9,849 bases of DNA from assembly GCA_035279665.1 (NCBI GenBank), contig DATEHI010000020.1, positions 1 to 9,849 of the forward strand, in the 5' to 3' direction. The position numbers were made by a program, and so were the translations under genes. Numbering within the stretch: the first letter of the stretch is position 1; every line of letters begins with the position of its first letter. The notes beneath the pieces are model-generated. The model made no database searches, was not told the origin of the DNA, and worked only from the letters and a program-made list of their open reading frames with translations. Below are positions 1 through 5,854 of this stretch, in pieces. Source of the stretch: CF-13 sp035279665. GTDB lineage: Bacteria > Chloroflexota > Dormibacteria > CF-121.

Positions 1-25
1 TTACCTGGGTAATCCGGCACAGATC

Positions 26-31
26 TAGACT
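26..31 (+). promoter_or_regulatory. Candidate -10 box for a leaderless mRNA
   Basis: TAGACT fits the TANNNT form of a -10 element and ends exactly 6 nt before the GTG at 38. No purine-rich Shine-Dalgarno precedes that GTG. This spacing would place the transcription start on or next to the start codon. No convincing -35 hexamer is seen. The rest of the first 37 bases shows nothing else I can name. The TAG of this box is also the in-frame stop that limits the ORF upstream. Confidence 0.3.
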
Positions 32-37
32 TTCCTC

Positions 38-580
38 GTGCGACCCATTTCCGAGACGGCGGGGGAGGAGCTTCTGTGGATCCAGCCCGCGGCTCTGCGG
101 CGCGAGCATGAGTTGCGCGCCGGCGATGACGTGGTCGCGACCCTGCGCTTCCAGCGCGGCAGCCTTGCCGACGCCGAGGCCGAAGGCCGTCACTGGACAT
201 TCAAGCGGCAGGGCTTCTGGCAGCCGCGCGTCACGGTGCGCGTACCGGGATCCGATGCCGATGTCGCGGCCTTCCGACCCCACTGGGCCGGCGGGGGGAC
301 GCTCGACTTCGCAGACGGCGCTAGCGTGCGCTTGAGCTCGGCCAACTTCTGGCAGTCCCAGTGGGTCTGGCAGGAGAAGGATCAGCCGCTGATCCTTTTC
401 AAAGGGCGATACGGCATCGTGAAGGCGAAGGGCGCGGTCGAAATCCTGCCTGGTGCCGAAAGCCGCCCGGATACTCCGCTGCTTGTGCTACTCGGCTGGT
501 ACTTGATTCTTCTTCACGCCGACGATGCCGATGCCGCGGCCGGGAGCAGCGCGGCGGCCGTGGCCGCAACCAGCGGCTAA
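38..580 (+). CDS. Hypothetical protein, 180 aa, beta-rich with a hydrophobic C-terminal segment
   Basis: I do not recognise a named family with certainty. The protein alternates short hydrophobic and charged stretches typical of antiparallel beta sheet (for example VVATLRF, WTFKRQGFWQPRVTVRV, GGTLDFADGASVRL and a NFWQSQW segment). It then has a hydrophobic stretch around residues 147-159 (TPLLVLLGWYLILL) and an Ala-rich tail. The alternation and the repeated W/F motifs vaguely recall tubby/LURP-one-like sheets; that is a guess. The late hydrophobic run could be a buried strand-helix or a membrane anchor. The start is GTG at 38, because an in-frame TAG lies at 26-28. Its TAA is followed after 48 bp, in the same frame, by the AlkZ-like gene, with no terminator between them, so the two are probably co-transcribed. 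Codon use is like that of the neighbours. Confidence 0.75.
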   Translation: MRPISETAGEELLWIQPAALRREHELRAGDDVVATLRFQRGSLADAEAEGRHWTFKRQGFWQPRVTVRVPGSDADVAAFRPHWAGGGTLDFADGASVRLSSANFWQSQWVWQEKDQPLILFKGRYGIVKAKGAVEILPGAESRPDTPLLVLLGWYLILLHADDADAAAGSSAAAVAATSG

Positions 581-628
581 ACGAAAAGCCCAGAGCGCAT
601 CCTGACCACGCGCGAGCTCAATCGGGCC

Positions 629-1636
629 TTGCTCGCGCGCCAGTTCTTGCTCGAGCGGTCTTCCTTGCCATTGGTCCCGACGCTCGAACGGGTCGGTGGG
701 CTGCAAACGCAGTACGCGCCATCGGGGTATGTCGGCCTCTGGTCGCGCATGCCCAACTTCCGGCGCGACGCACTCACGAGCGCGCTCGAGGAGCGCGGCG
801 TCATTCAGGGGACGTTGCTCCGCAGCACGATTCACATGGTCTCGGCGAGGGACTACTGGCTCTTCTTAGCCGCGGTAAGGCAGAGCCGTCAGGATTGGTG
901 GCGCCGGGTCACACAAAAGGCATTCGGAGACGTCGACATGGATGCGGCTGCCGCCGTGATCCGCAAACCGCTCGAGGCGGGGCCACAGCGCGCCGGCGAC
1001 CTGAAGGAACTGCTGAGTGGACGTGGTTTCCCGAGGGCTACCTGGACCGGCGTTGGGATATGGGTCGACATGGTTCGCGTGCCGCCGTCCGGCACATGGG
1101 ACCAGCGGCGCGCGGACCTTTACGCCCTGGCTGAGCAGTGGGCTGAACCGGCGGCGCCAACCGAGGCGGCCGGACTCGAGCACGTTGTTCGTCGCTACCT
1201 TGGCGCCTTCGGCCCGGCCTCCGTGCGTGAGATCGCAGACTGGGCCGGCATCCCTCACCCGACGTTGCTGCCCGTGATCGATCGACTCTCGCTCCGGCGC
1301 TTTCGCGACGAGAAGGGGAAAGAACTCGTCGATCTGCAGCGGGCGGCGCTACCCGCTCCGCAAACCCCGGCGCCCGTGCGCTTCCTGCCGACCTGGGATG
1401 CCACGCTGCTGGTCCATGCCCGGCGCACTCAGATCCTGCCGGAGCCGTACCGGCCGCTCGTTTTCAATACCAGGACGCCGCATTCGGTGCCGACCTTCCT
1501 GGTCGATGGTGCGGTCGCGGGAACCTGGCGATACGAGGGCGGTCGCGTCGAGGTCAAGCCGTTCGAGCCGCTTCCAAAAGCCGCCCGCCGAGACGTCGAC
1601 GACGAAGCGAAGCGGCTCGAGGCGTTCCATAAATAA
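629..1636 (+). CDS. Winged-helix DNA-binding protein of the AlkZ/YcaQ (HTH_42, DUF1006) family; putative DNA glycosylase
   Basis: This 335-aa protein has the features of the HTH_42 superfamily, whose studied members (AlkZ, AlkX/YcaQ) excise alkylated or crosslinked bases. Counting from TTG 629, visible motifs are VGGLQTQYAP (22-31), giving Q26-x-Q28 where AlkZ has its catalytic QxQ pair, and GYVGLWSR (33-40). Others are RSTIHMVSARDYW (65-77), where AlkZ-type proteins have a DNA-contacting hairpin with a conserved His, and a late FLPTWDATLLVHARR (252-266) with VDGAVAGTWR (292-301). The Q-x-Q form is closer to AlkZ than to the YcaQ Q-x-D form. The start is doubtful. TTG 629 is the first accepted start codon, but conserved family sequence (ILTTRELNRA) begins earlier, at about 599, where no ATG, GTG or TTG exists in frame. 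The gene ends 2 bp before a strong terminator. Substrate unknown. Confidence 0.85.
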   Translation: MLARQFLLERSSLPLVPTLERVGGLQTQYAPSGYVGLWSRMPNFRRDALTSALEERGVIQGTLLRSTIHMVSARDYWLFLAAVRQSRQDWWRRVTQKAFGDVDMDAAAAVIRKPLEAGPQRAGDLKELLSGRGFPRATWTGVGIWVDMVRVPPSGTWDQRRADLYALAEQWAEPAAPTEAAGLEHVVRRYLGAFGPASVREIADWAGIPHPTLLPVIDRLSLRRFRDEKGKELVDLQRAALPAPQTPAPVRFLPTWDATLLVHARRTQILPEPYRPLVFNTRTPHSVPTFLVDGAVAGTWRYEGGRVEVKPFEPLPKAARRDVDDEAKRLEAFHK

Positions 1637-1638
1637 GA

Positions 1639-1665
1639 AACGGCGCCCCGCAATGGGGCGCCGTT
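1639..1665. terminator. Bidirectional intrinsic terminator hairpin
   Basis: A perfect 11-bp stem, AACGGCGCCCC / GGGGCGCCGTT, encloses the 5-nt loop GCAAT. It starts 2 bp after the AlkZ-like stop codon. The plus side continues with CTTGT. The minus side continues with TTTCTTATTT, a better U-tract. It lies between the converging ends of the AlkZ-like gene (+) and the 55-aa gene (-, stop at 1685), so it can serve both. Confidence 0.85.
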
Positions 1666-1684
1666 CTTGTCGAAAGTCGGAGCT

Positions 1685-1852
1685 TTAGCGGCCCTGGCCG
1701 GGCTGCGTCGGCCACGTGGTCGGCTTGTGCTCGGGCTGACCGGCCGGCTTCTGCCACGGCTGGCCAGGCTGGCCACCCTGCTTCTGCGGGAATCCCTGAC
1801 CTGGTTGCGGTTGCCCGCCCTGCTCGCCCATCTTCTTCTCGCGCTTGCTCAT
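1685..1852 (-). CDS. 55-aa Gln/Gly/Pro-rich low-complexity protein
   Basis: Reading the minus strand from ATG at 1852 to TAA at 1685 gives 55 codons. The product opens with a charged head (MSKREKKMGEQ) and continues as a Q/G/P-rich chain with recurring GQP units (GGQPQPGQG, GGQPGQPW, AGQPEHKP). By my count it has 12 Gln, 11 Gly and 10 Pro, about 60% of residues, two Trp, one Phe, no Cys and a net positive charge. There is no signal peptide, membrane helix or foldable core, so it should be intrinsically disordered. Support for a real gene: AGGAGG lies 9 nt before the ATG, low-complexity bias is confined to this frame, and a terminator hairpin follows 20 bp after the stop. Function unknown; by composition only, it recalls small hydrophilic stress or nucleic-acid-binding proteins. 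Confidence 0.75.
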   Translation of the reverse strand: MSKREKKMGEQGGQPQPGQGFPQKQGGQPGQPWQKPAGQPEHKPTTWPTQPGQGR

Positions 1853-1861
1853 ACGATTTTT

Positions 1862-1867
1862 CCTCCT
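1862..1867 (-). promoter_or_regulatory. Strong Shine-Dalgarno (AGGAGG) of the 55-aa gene
   Basis: The minus strand reads AGGAGG, then 9 nt, then ATG. This is the full anti-16S match. It fixes the start of the small gene and contrasts with several genes in the window that lack any such site. Confidence 0.8.
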
Positions 1868-2102
1868 GCCGAATGAGTTCGCCGCCGATCGAGGGCCCTC
1901 AGGCTTTCCCTTCCGCCGGGGAGGGTCGGGTGGGGGTCTCCGAGTGCATCGACTATATGGCCGTGTGCGGCGTTTCGAGCGCCCGTCAGCGACATTTCAC
2001 CCGTTGCCGCAACTCCGCCACGACTGCGCGCTGATCCGCTATGCCGCTCGCCACGGACTATTTCCGGGTCCGTAACGATTGCGTGAATCGGCGCAGGAAG
2101 GC
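1868..2102. other. Intergenic region upstream of the 55-aa gene
   Basis: About 235 bp separate the MBL-fold gene end from the ribosome site of the 55-aa gene; both genes are on the minus strand. The stretch holds palindromic repeat copy A (1905-1939). On the minus strand it also has an isolated TATAGT (near 1953-1958) that could be a -10 box, but it lacks a good -35. Longer open frames here (for example 1849-2226 minus) have no ribosome site, cross neighbouring genes and look like GC-rich noise. Confidence 0.4.
1905..1939 (+). repeat. Dispersed G/C-rich palindromic element, copy A
   Basis: The sequence runs TTTCCCTTCC, GCC, GGGGAGGG, then TCGGGTGGGGGTC. It has the same order as copies B and C: a pyrimidine arm, a short loop, a GGGGAGGG arm and a 3' TNGGGTNGGGG tail. 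The stem is shorter and less perfect than in copy B. It lies in the leader region of the 55-aa gene. Confidence 0.6.
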
Positions 2103-2954
2103 TCAGGATTTCCCTCCCCCTTTGGGGGAGGGTTGGGTCGGGGCTTCCTGGATCCAGCGGATGTACCGGTCGGCTGACTTTTGGAGGGCGGCCTTGCCGT
2201 CGTGGTCGACGATCCGATCCCACCAACCTCCGTAGATCCGGTCGAAGCGATACGGCTCAACGGCCGCCACGATGCGTCGGACATGACCGGCCGAGAGTGG
2301 GATGTCGTTGGGGTAGCTGCGCATGAAGCTCACGAACCGGCGGTCGGCGGCAACGGTGATCGTGTCACCGGTCAGCAGGGCGCCCAGGCCGGCGGCTCCT
2401 GCCGCCCAATGCAGGGCAGCGCTCCCTTCGAAGTGGCCCCCGCATTGGACCAGCGTGATCCCGGGGAGCGGCTCGATGACCCCCTGCCAGAGCTTGACGG
2501 CCGGGTCGGGTCGCATCACCCACTGGCGATCCGCGGTCGGGATGTAGATCGGTGCGGCGCCGAAGGCGCGACTCCACTCCACACAGACGCCGTAGAAATG
2601 CGGGTGCGACATCGCGATGCCGTGGAGGCCGCCCCGCGAACGAACGGCCGCGATGCCCTCGTCGTCGATGAATCCGAAGCAATCCCAGAGGAAGTTGCCG
2701 GCCGGCGTCTGGAGGAGGAGCGCGCGCTGGCCGATGCCGACTGGCGGATCGGCGCCGATCCCGGTGAGACCCGGCTCGAGCTCGCGCACGTCGCTACGGT
2801 GGCCTTCGCCGCTGAGTCCGGTGAGGGTGACCCAGCGCTGCCCACCGGGTGGAACATACTGCCGCTCGTCGTCGCAGATCGGGCAGTGGGCCGGCGGATT
2901 CTCGCTTTCCGCCTGTTGCACGCCACACGTCCGGCAGATGTAAGCCTCCACCAT
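2103..2954 (-). CDS. MBL-fold metallo-hydrolase-like protein with an N-terminal zinc ribbon
   Basis: The 283-aa product starts with a rubredoxin-like zinc ribbon, C7-x2-C10 and C24-x2-C27, in the segments YICRTCGV and HCPICDDERQYVPPGGQRW. A metallo-beta-lactamase-type domain follows. Its metal motif reads SHPHFYG (H117, H119). The Asp and second His of the usual HxHxDH are replaced by Y121 and G122. Later ligand positions look present: H174 in CGGHFEG and D197 in LTGDT. The pattern matches a known actinobacterial/chloroflexal type of protein annotated only as MBL-fold hydrolase, so the altered motif is probably a family trait, with one metal or non-hydrolytic chemistry possible. The substrate is unknown. 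ATG 2954 sits directly before the ribbon; GTG 2951 is an alternative. A start at 2978 would overlap ilvA. The tail APTQPSPKGGGKS comes from repeat B. Confidence 0.85.
   Translation of the reverse strand: MVEAYICRTCGVQQAESENPPAHCPICDDERQYVPPGGQRWVTLTGLSGEGHRSDVRELEPGLTGIGADPPVGIGQRALLLQTPAGNFLWDCFGFIDDEGIAAVRSRGGLHGIAMSHPHFYGVCVEWSRAFGAAPIYIPTADRQWVMRPDPAVKLWQGVIEPLPGITLVQCGGHFEGSAALHWAAGAAGLGALLTGDTITVAADRRFVSFMRSYPNDIPLSAGHVRRIVAAVEPYRFDRIYGGWWDRIVDHDGKAALQKSADRYIRWIQEAPTQPSPKGGGKS
2109..2146 (+). repeat. Dispersed G/C-rich palindromic element, copy B
   Basis: This is the best copy. A perfect 9-bp stem, CCCTCCCCC / GGGGGAGGG, closes on a TTT loop. TTTC lies in front and the tail TTGGGTCGGGGCTT lies behind. 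It falls inside the 3' end of the MBL-fold gene, which reads through it on the minus strand and stops just beyond. The last dozen or so residues of that protein are therefore encoded by the repeat. Confidence 0.7.
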
Positions 2955-2957
2955 CTC

Positions 2958-2963
2958 AAGATA
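2958..2963 (-). promoter_or_regulatory. Candidate -10 box for the MBL-fold gene
   Basis: The minus strand reads TATCTT 3 nt before ATG 2954 and exactly 6 nt before the in-frame GTG 2951. No Shine-Dalgarno is visible, which fits a leaderless transcript. It overlaps the plus-strand box of ilvA. No clear -35 is seen. Confidence 0.3.
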
Positions 2964-2967
2964 CAAT
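2962..2967 (+). promoter_or_regulatory. Candidate -10 box for the threonine ammonia-lyase gene
   Basis: TACAAT matches the TATAAT consensus at five of six positions and ends 9 nt before ATG 2977. The intervening CGCCAGACC contains no ribosome site. Transcription would start within about 3 nt of the ATG. The -35 would fall inside the divergent gene and is not convincing. Confidence 0.4.
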
Positions 2968-2976
2968 CGCCAGACC

Positions 2977-4218
2977 ATGGAGATGGTTCGCGCGGTCGAG
3001 GAGGCCGAGCGGCGGCTCGAGGGCATCGCCACGACGACGCCGCTGCAGCCGTCGATCCGGCTGTCGGAGCAGTACGGCGCCACCATCCTGATCAAACGCG
3101 AGGACATGCAGGCGGTCCGCTCCTTCAAAATTCGAGGCGCTTACAACAAGATCGCCTCGCTGTCGGCCGATGACCGCAAGCGTCCGATCGTCTGCGCCAG
3201 TGCCGGTAACCACGCCCAGGGCGTGGCCTTCGCCTGCGCCCACCTCGGGATCGGCGGCACGATCTTCATGCCCAGGATCACCCCAACCCAGAAGATCGAG
3301 CGGGTCGAGCACTTCGGCGGTGAGTTCATCGAGATCCGGCTGGTGGGCGACTCCTACGACGAGTCGAGCGCGGCCGCGCAGGAATACTGCGACCACAAGC
3401 AAGGCATCTTCGTGCACCCGTTCGACGATGTGCAGACGATCGCGGGCCAGGGCACGGTGGGCAAGGAGATCTACGAGGCTACCGGCGGTGATCTCGGGCT
3501 CGTCATCGTCCCGATCGGTGGCGGGGGACTCGCCTCGGGCGTCGCATCCTATCTAAAGGAGAGGAATCCGGGCGTGACCCTGATCGGCGCCGAGCCGGCC
3601 GGGTCGCCCTCCATGTACGAGTCGCTGAAGCAGGGCCGGATCGTCGCGCTCGACGAGATCAACACCTTCGTCGACGGGGCCGCGGTCCGCAAGGTCGGCC
3701 AGCGCACCTTCGATTTCTGCCGGCGGTACGTCGACCGGATCGTGGTCGTGCCCGAAGGCAAGGTCTGCACCACGATGATCGAGCTTTACCAGAACGAGGG
3801 GATCATCACCGAGCCGGCCGGGGCGCTCGCCCTTTCGGCGCTCGACGACGTGGCCGAAGAGATTCGCGGCAAGACGGTCGTGTGCATCCTGAGCGGCGGC
3901 AACAACGACGTCCTCCGCTACCCCGAGGTCCTGGAGCGCAGCCTCGTCTACCTCGGCCGCAAGCACTACTTCATCATCGAGTTCGCCCAGAAGCCCGGTC
4001 AGCTGCGCCAGTTCGTCGACGATGCGCTGGGCCCGACGGACGACATCGTCCGCTTCGAGTACATCAAGAAGACGAACAAGGAACGCGGCGCCGCCCTGGT
4101 CGGGATCGAGCTGAAGGACAAGGCCGACCTGGAGCCGTTGCTGAAGCGCATGGAGCAGATCCAGCTCAACTTCCGGACGCTTGGCACCGAAGAGCTGCTC
4201 TACGAGTACCTCGTCTGA
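2977..4218 (+). CDS. ilvA: Threonine ammonia-lyase (threonine dehydratase), short form with C-terminal regulatory domain
   Basis: This PLP enzyme deaminates L-threonine to 2-oxobutyrate, the first committed step to isoleucine. The 413-aa length matches the short biosynthetic/catabolic form with a single regulatory unit (TIGR02079 type). Visible in order: substrate and PLP lysine K51 in SFKIRGAYNK (49-58), the SAGNHAQG loop (75-82), the glycine-rich phosphate-binding loop GGGGLASG (181-188) and ILSGGNND (304-311). An ACT-like C-terminal domain of about 85 residues (RKHYFIIEFAQKPGQL onward, to YEYLV) follows and is the likely isoleucine-sensing part. All catalytic landmarks are intact. ATG 2977 is chosen because family sequence starts right after it; ATG 2983 is possible. 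There is no ribosome site. No other ilv or leu gene is nearby. The gene is divergent from the MBL gene and its last 19 bp overlap the methyltransferase gene. Confidence 0.93.
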   Translation: MEMVRAVEEAERRLEGIATTTPLQPSIRLSEQYGATILIKREDMQAVRSFKIRGAYNKIASLSADDRKRPIVCASAGNHAQGVAFACAHLGIGGTIFMPRITPTQKIERVEHFGGEFIEIRLVGDSYDESSAAAQEYCDHKQGIFVHPFDDVQTIAGQGTVGKEIYEATGGDLGLVIVPIGGGGLASGVASYLKERNPGVTLIGAEPAGSPSMYESLKQGRIVALDEINTFVDGAAVRKVGQRTFDFCRRYVDRIVVVPEGKVCTTMIELYQNEGIITEPAGALALSALDDVAEEIRGKTVVCILSGGNNDVLRYPEVLERSLVYLGRKHYFIIEFAQKPGQLRQFVDDALGPTDDIVRFEYIKKTNKERGAALVGIELKDKADLEPLLKRMEQIQLNFRTLGTEELLYEYLV

Positions 4219-4820
4219 ATTTGCCCCTTGTCCGCGCTACGCCGGATGGTGGCGAGCCAGGCCTGTACATGGGAAGGTTCGAGCGCCACCTCAAAGACCG
4301 CAGGCTCGATCGACTCGATCGAGAAGCCGTCGGAGAACGCCTCCCTGAGTTCCGCCTGACTGACCCGGCGCGGCCCCCAGGTGCCGGGCTGGCGATCGCT
4401 GAAGCACATTAGAAAACAAGTTCCGCCTGGGCGCAGGACGCTGGCCAGGCTTTCAATGTAGCGTGGGCGCTCGTCGTCATCGAAGACGTGGAAGACACCG
4501 CTGTCGATGATGACGTCGAACTGGCGACCGAGCCGGTCGAGGTGGAGCGCATCCCCGACCTGGAAGTGCACGGCCAGGCCGCGCTCGGCGGCCTTCCCCT
4601 GGGCGATGCCGACGGCGCGCGGGGAGATGTCGACGCCGTAGGCGTCGCAGCCGTGGCGGGCGGCCAGCAGCGCGTGCTCACCGGTGCCGCAGCCCACATC
4701 CAGCACCCGGCCGGCGATCTTATGAGCGTCAGCTAGCGCGACGATGCTGGCTTGCGGGCGACCGATATCCCAAGGTGGTGAGCCCAGGTAAACGTCGTCC
4801 CAAGATGGACGCTGCGCCAC
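4200..4820 (-). CDS. Class I SAM-dependent methyltransferase, 206 aa
   Basis: A Rossmann-fold methyltransferase. Motif I is VLDVGCGTGEH (39-49), the acidic end of strand 2 is YGVDIS (61-66), and motif II/III regions are VGDALHL (88-94) and FDVIIDSGVFHVF (101-113), followed by LRPGG (129-133). The N-terminal PPWDIGRPQ (15-23) is common in TPMT/TehB-like small-molecule methyltransferases, so a small-molecule acceptor is more likely than DNA or RNA; the substrate cannot be read from the sequence. The start is GTG 4820, with no ribosome site. A CATAAC sequence 6 nt upstream might be a weak -10. The gene lies 58 bp downstream of the F420 oxidoreductase gene on the same strand and may be co-transcribed. 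Its stop codon (TAG, 4200-4202) lies inside ilvA, leaving no room for an intergenic terminator. Confidence 0.88.
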   Translation of the reverse strand: MAQRPSWDDVYLGSPPWDIGRPQASIVALADAHKIAGRVLDVGCGTGEHALLAARHGCDAYGVDISPRAVGIAQGKAAERGLAVHFQVGDALHLDRLGRQFDVIIDSGVFHVFDDDERPRYIESLASVLRPGGTCFLMCFSDRQPGTWGPRRVSQAELREAFSDGFSIESIEPAVFEVALEPSHVQAWLATIRRSADKGQIQTRYS

Positions 4821-4826
4821 GTGTCA

Positions 4827-4839
4827 GTTATGCCACAAC
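4827..4839. promoter_or_regulatory. Possible small operator upstream of the methyltransferase gene
   Basis: GTTATGCCACAAC is a 13-bp quasi-palindrome with five of six arm pairs matching. On the minus strand it covers the CATAAC sequence that could act as a -10 for GTG 4820. It may be chance at this length. Confidence 0.2.
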
Positions 4840-4878
4840 TCGCCGCGGGTGGCTCAGATCCGGTTCGTATCTTCGAGA

Positions 4879-5772
4879 TCAGCGACCCGCGAGCCGGTCT
4901 ACGACAGGCGCCAGTCCGTCCATCATCTCGTCGCTGACGGCGATATACGAGATGCCGAACTTCTCGCGGCGCCGCTGCAGCCCCTCGACCATCTCGTCGA
5001 CCGTGCCCGTCAGCGCCGCGATAGCGCCGGCACCCGCCAGGCCCTCGGCCGTCAGTCCCATCTGACGCGCGATCCAGCGCGGGACCTGCGGCCCGACCGC
5101 CATCAGATTCAGATTGAGCTCGATCTGGTCGAATCGCGAGCCGGCCGCCTCGCGGATCCATCCGATCCGTTGCGCGACCCCGGCCTCGGTTTCGGTGGGT
5201 GGGACGCCGAGCGCGATGATGTCGGCTTCGCGGGCGGCGAGCTCGAGGAGCCGTCGCTTGCCGGCGGCGACCAGGATGGGCGGTCGCGGCTGTTGGACCG
5301 GGCGCGGTCCGATCTGCGCCTCAGCCGCCGCATAGTGCGGCCCGGTCGCCGTCGCCGTCTGTCCCGACAGCAACGCCTTGAGCAGCGCGAGCGATTCCGC
5401 CAGGCGCGCAACACGCACCGCGCCCGAATCGAAGGGGATGCCGAGCATGCGGTTGTCCTCGGCGGCGTCGGGCCGGCCGATGCCGATCCCCAGCTCGAAG
5501 CGGCCGCCCGACAGGACGTCCACCGTCGCTGCCTCCTTTGCGAGGAGGACGGGATTTCGAGAGTCGTTCGCGATCACGTAGGTTCCCACCCGCAGTCTTC
5601 GGGTGACCATGGCGGCTGCGGTTAACGCGGGTAGGGGAGCGAGGGTGTACCGCAACCCATCCGGCATCAGCAGGGTCGCGTACCCCATCGACTCGATGCG
5701 GCGAGCCTTTTCGGCCCACTCCTCGCCGGAGCGTGCCATCGCCGCGACGACGCCAAAGCGGAAGGGACGCAC
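4879..5772 (-). CDS. F420-dependent LLM-class oxidoreductase (MSMEG_2516-like)
   Basis: This 297-aa TIM-barrel protein belongs to the luciferase-like monooxygenase superfamily that uses the deazaflavin F420. The N-terminus RPFRFGVVA and the central ATVDVLSGGRFELGIGIGR (82-100) are hallmarks of the F420-dependent subgroup TIGR03621. The LLVAA-type strand (PPILVAAGKRRLLELAA) and the C-terminal DEMVEGLQRRREKFGISYIAV also fit. The hydride acceptor or donor is unknown. GTG 5772 is chosen because family homology begins at the next residue. The frame stays open upstream to 5952, but that extension runs through palindromic repeat C and is Pro/Arg-rich, so it is not coding. The sequence before the GTG is the G-rich repeat tail (GGGTGGGGGCT), which might act as an imperfect ribosome site. 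It lies upstream of the methyltransferase gene on the same strand. Presence of this enzyme implies that the host makes F420. Confidence 0.88.
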   Translation of the reverse strand: MRPFRFGVVAAMARSGEEWAEKARRIESMGYATLLMPDGLRYTLAPLPALTAAAMVTRRLRVGTYVIANDSRNPVLLAKEAATVDVLSGGRFELGIGIGRPDAAEDNRMLGIPFDSGAVRVARLAESLALLKALLSGQTATATGPHYAAAEAQIGPRPVQQPRPPILVAAGKRRLLELAAREADIIALGVPPTETEAGVAQRIGWIREAAGSRFDQIELNLNLMAVGPQVPRWIARQMGLTAEGLAGAGAIAALTGTVDEMVEGLQRRREKFGISYIAVSDEMMDGLAPVVDRLAGR

Positions 5773-5812
5773 AGCCCCCACCCTACCCTCCCTCGTGAGC
5801 GGGGGAGGGGAG
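5773..5812 (-). repeat. Dispersed G/C-rich palindromic element, copy C
   Basis: The minus strand reads CTCCCCTCCCCC, a GCTCAC loop, GAGGGAGGG, then TAGGGTGGGGGCTGT. Its arm, loop, arm and tail order matches copy B in inverted orientation. Its tail runs straight into the GTG start at 5772. It fills about half of the 82-bp gap between the His-tailed membrane protein gene and the oxidoreductase gene. Confidence 0.65.
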
Positions 5813-5854
5813 CTCGAAGGCTGCGCTTGGTCCGTCGACACGCCGACTTCAGAT

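Noticed and set aside
1667..1876. Leu-rich 69-aa plus-strand frame that looks like a membrane peptide
   Set aside because: It is the antisense of the Q/G/P-rich gene: CAG, GGC and CCG codons read as CTG, GCC and CGG on the other strand. It has no ribosome site, while the minus gene has a perfect one.
2181..3173. 330-aa plus-strand open frame opposite the MBL-fold gene
   Set aside because: It is rich in Asp, Arg, Glu and Val without motifs, covers a gene with clear family signatures and runs into ilvA. It is a GC-rich shadow frame.
4305..4323. Perfect 19-bp palindrome CTCGATCGACTCGATCGAG
   Set aside because: It lies inside the methyltransferase gene and is explained by the repeated codons for Ser-Ile-Glu-Ser-Ile-Glu (TCG ATC GAG twice). 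It is too deep in a gene to be a likely operator.
4849..5625. 258-aa plus-strand frame opposite the F420 oxidoreductase
   Set aside because: Charged, motif-free antisense of a gene with family hallmarks.
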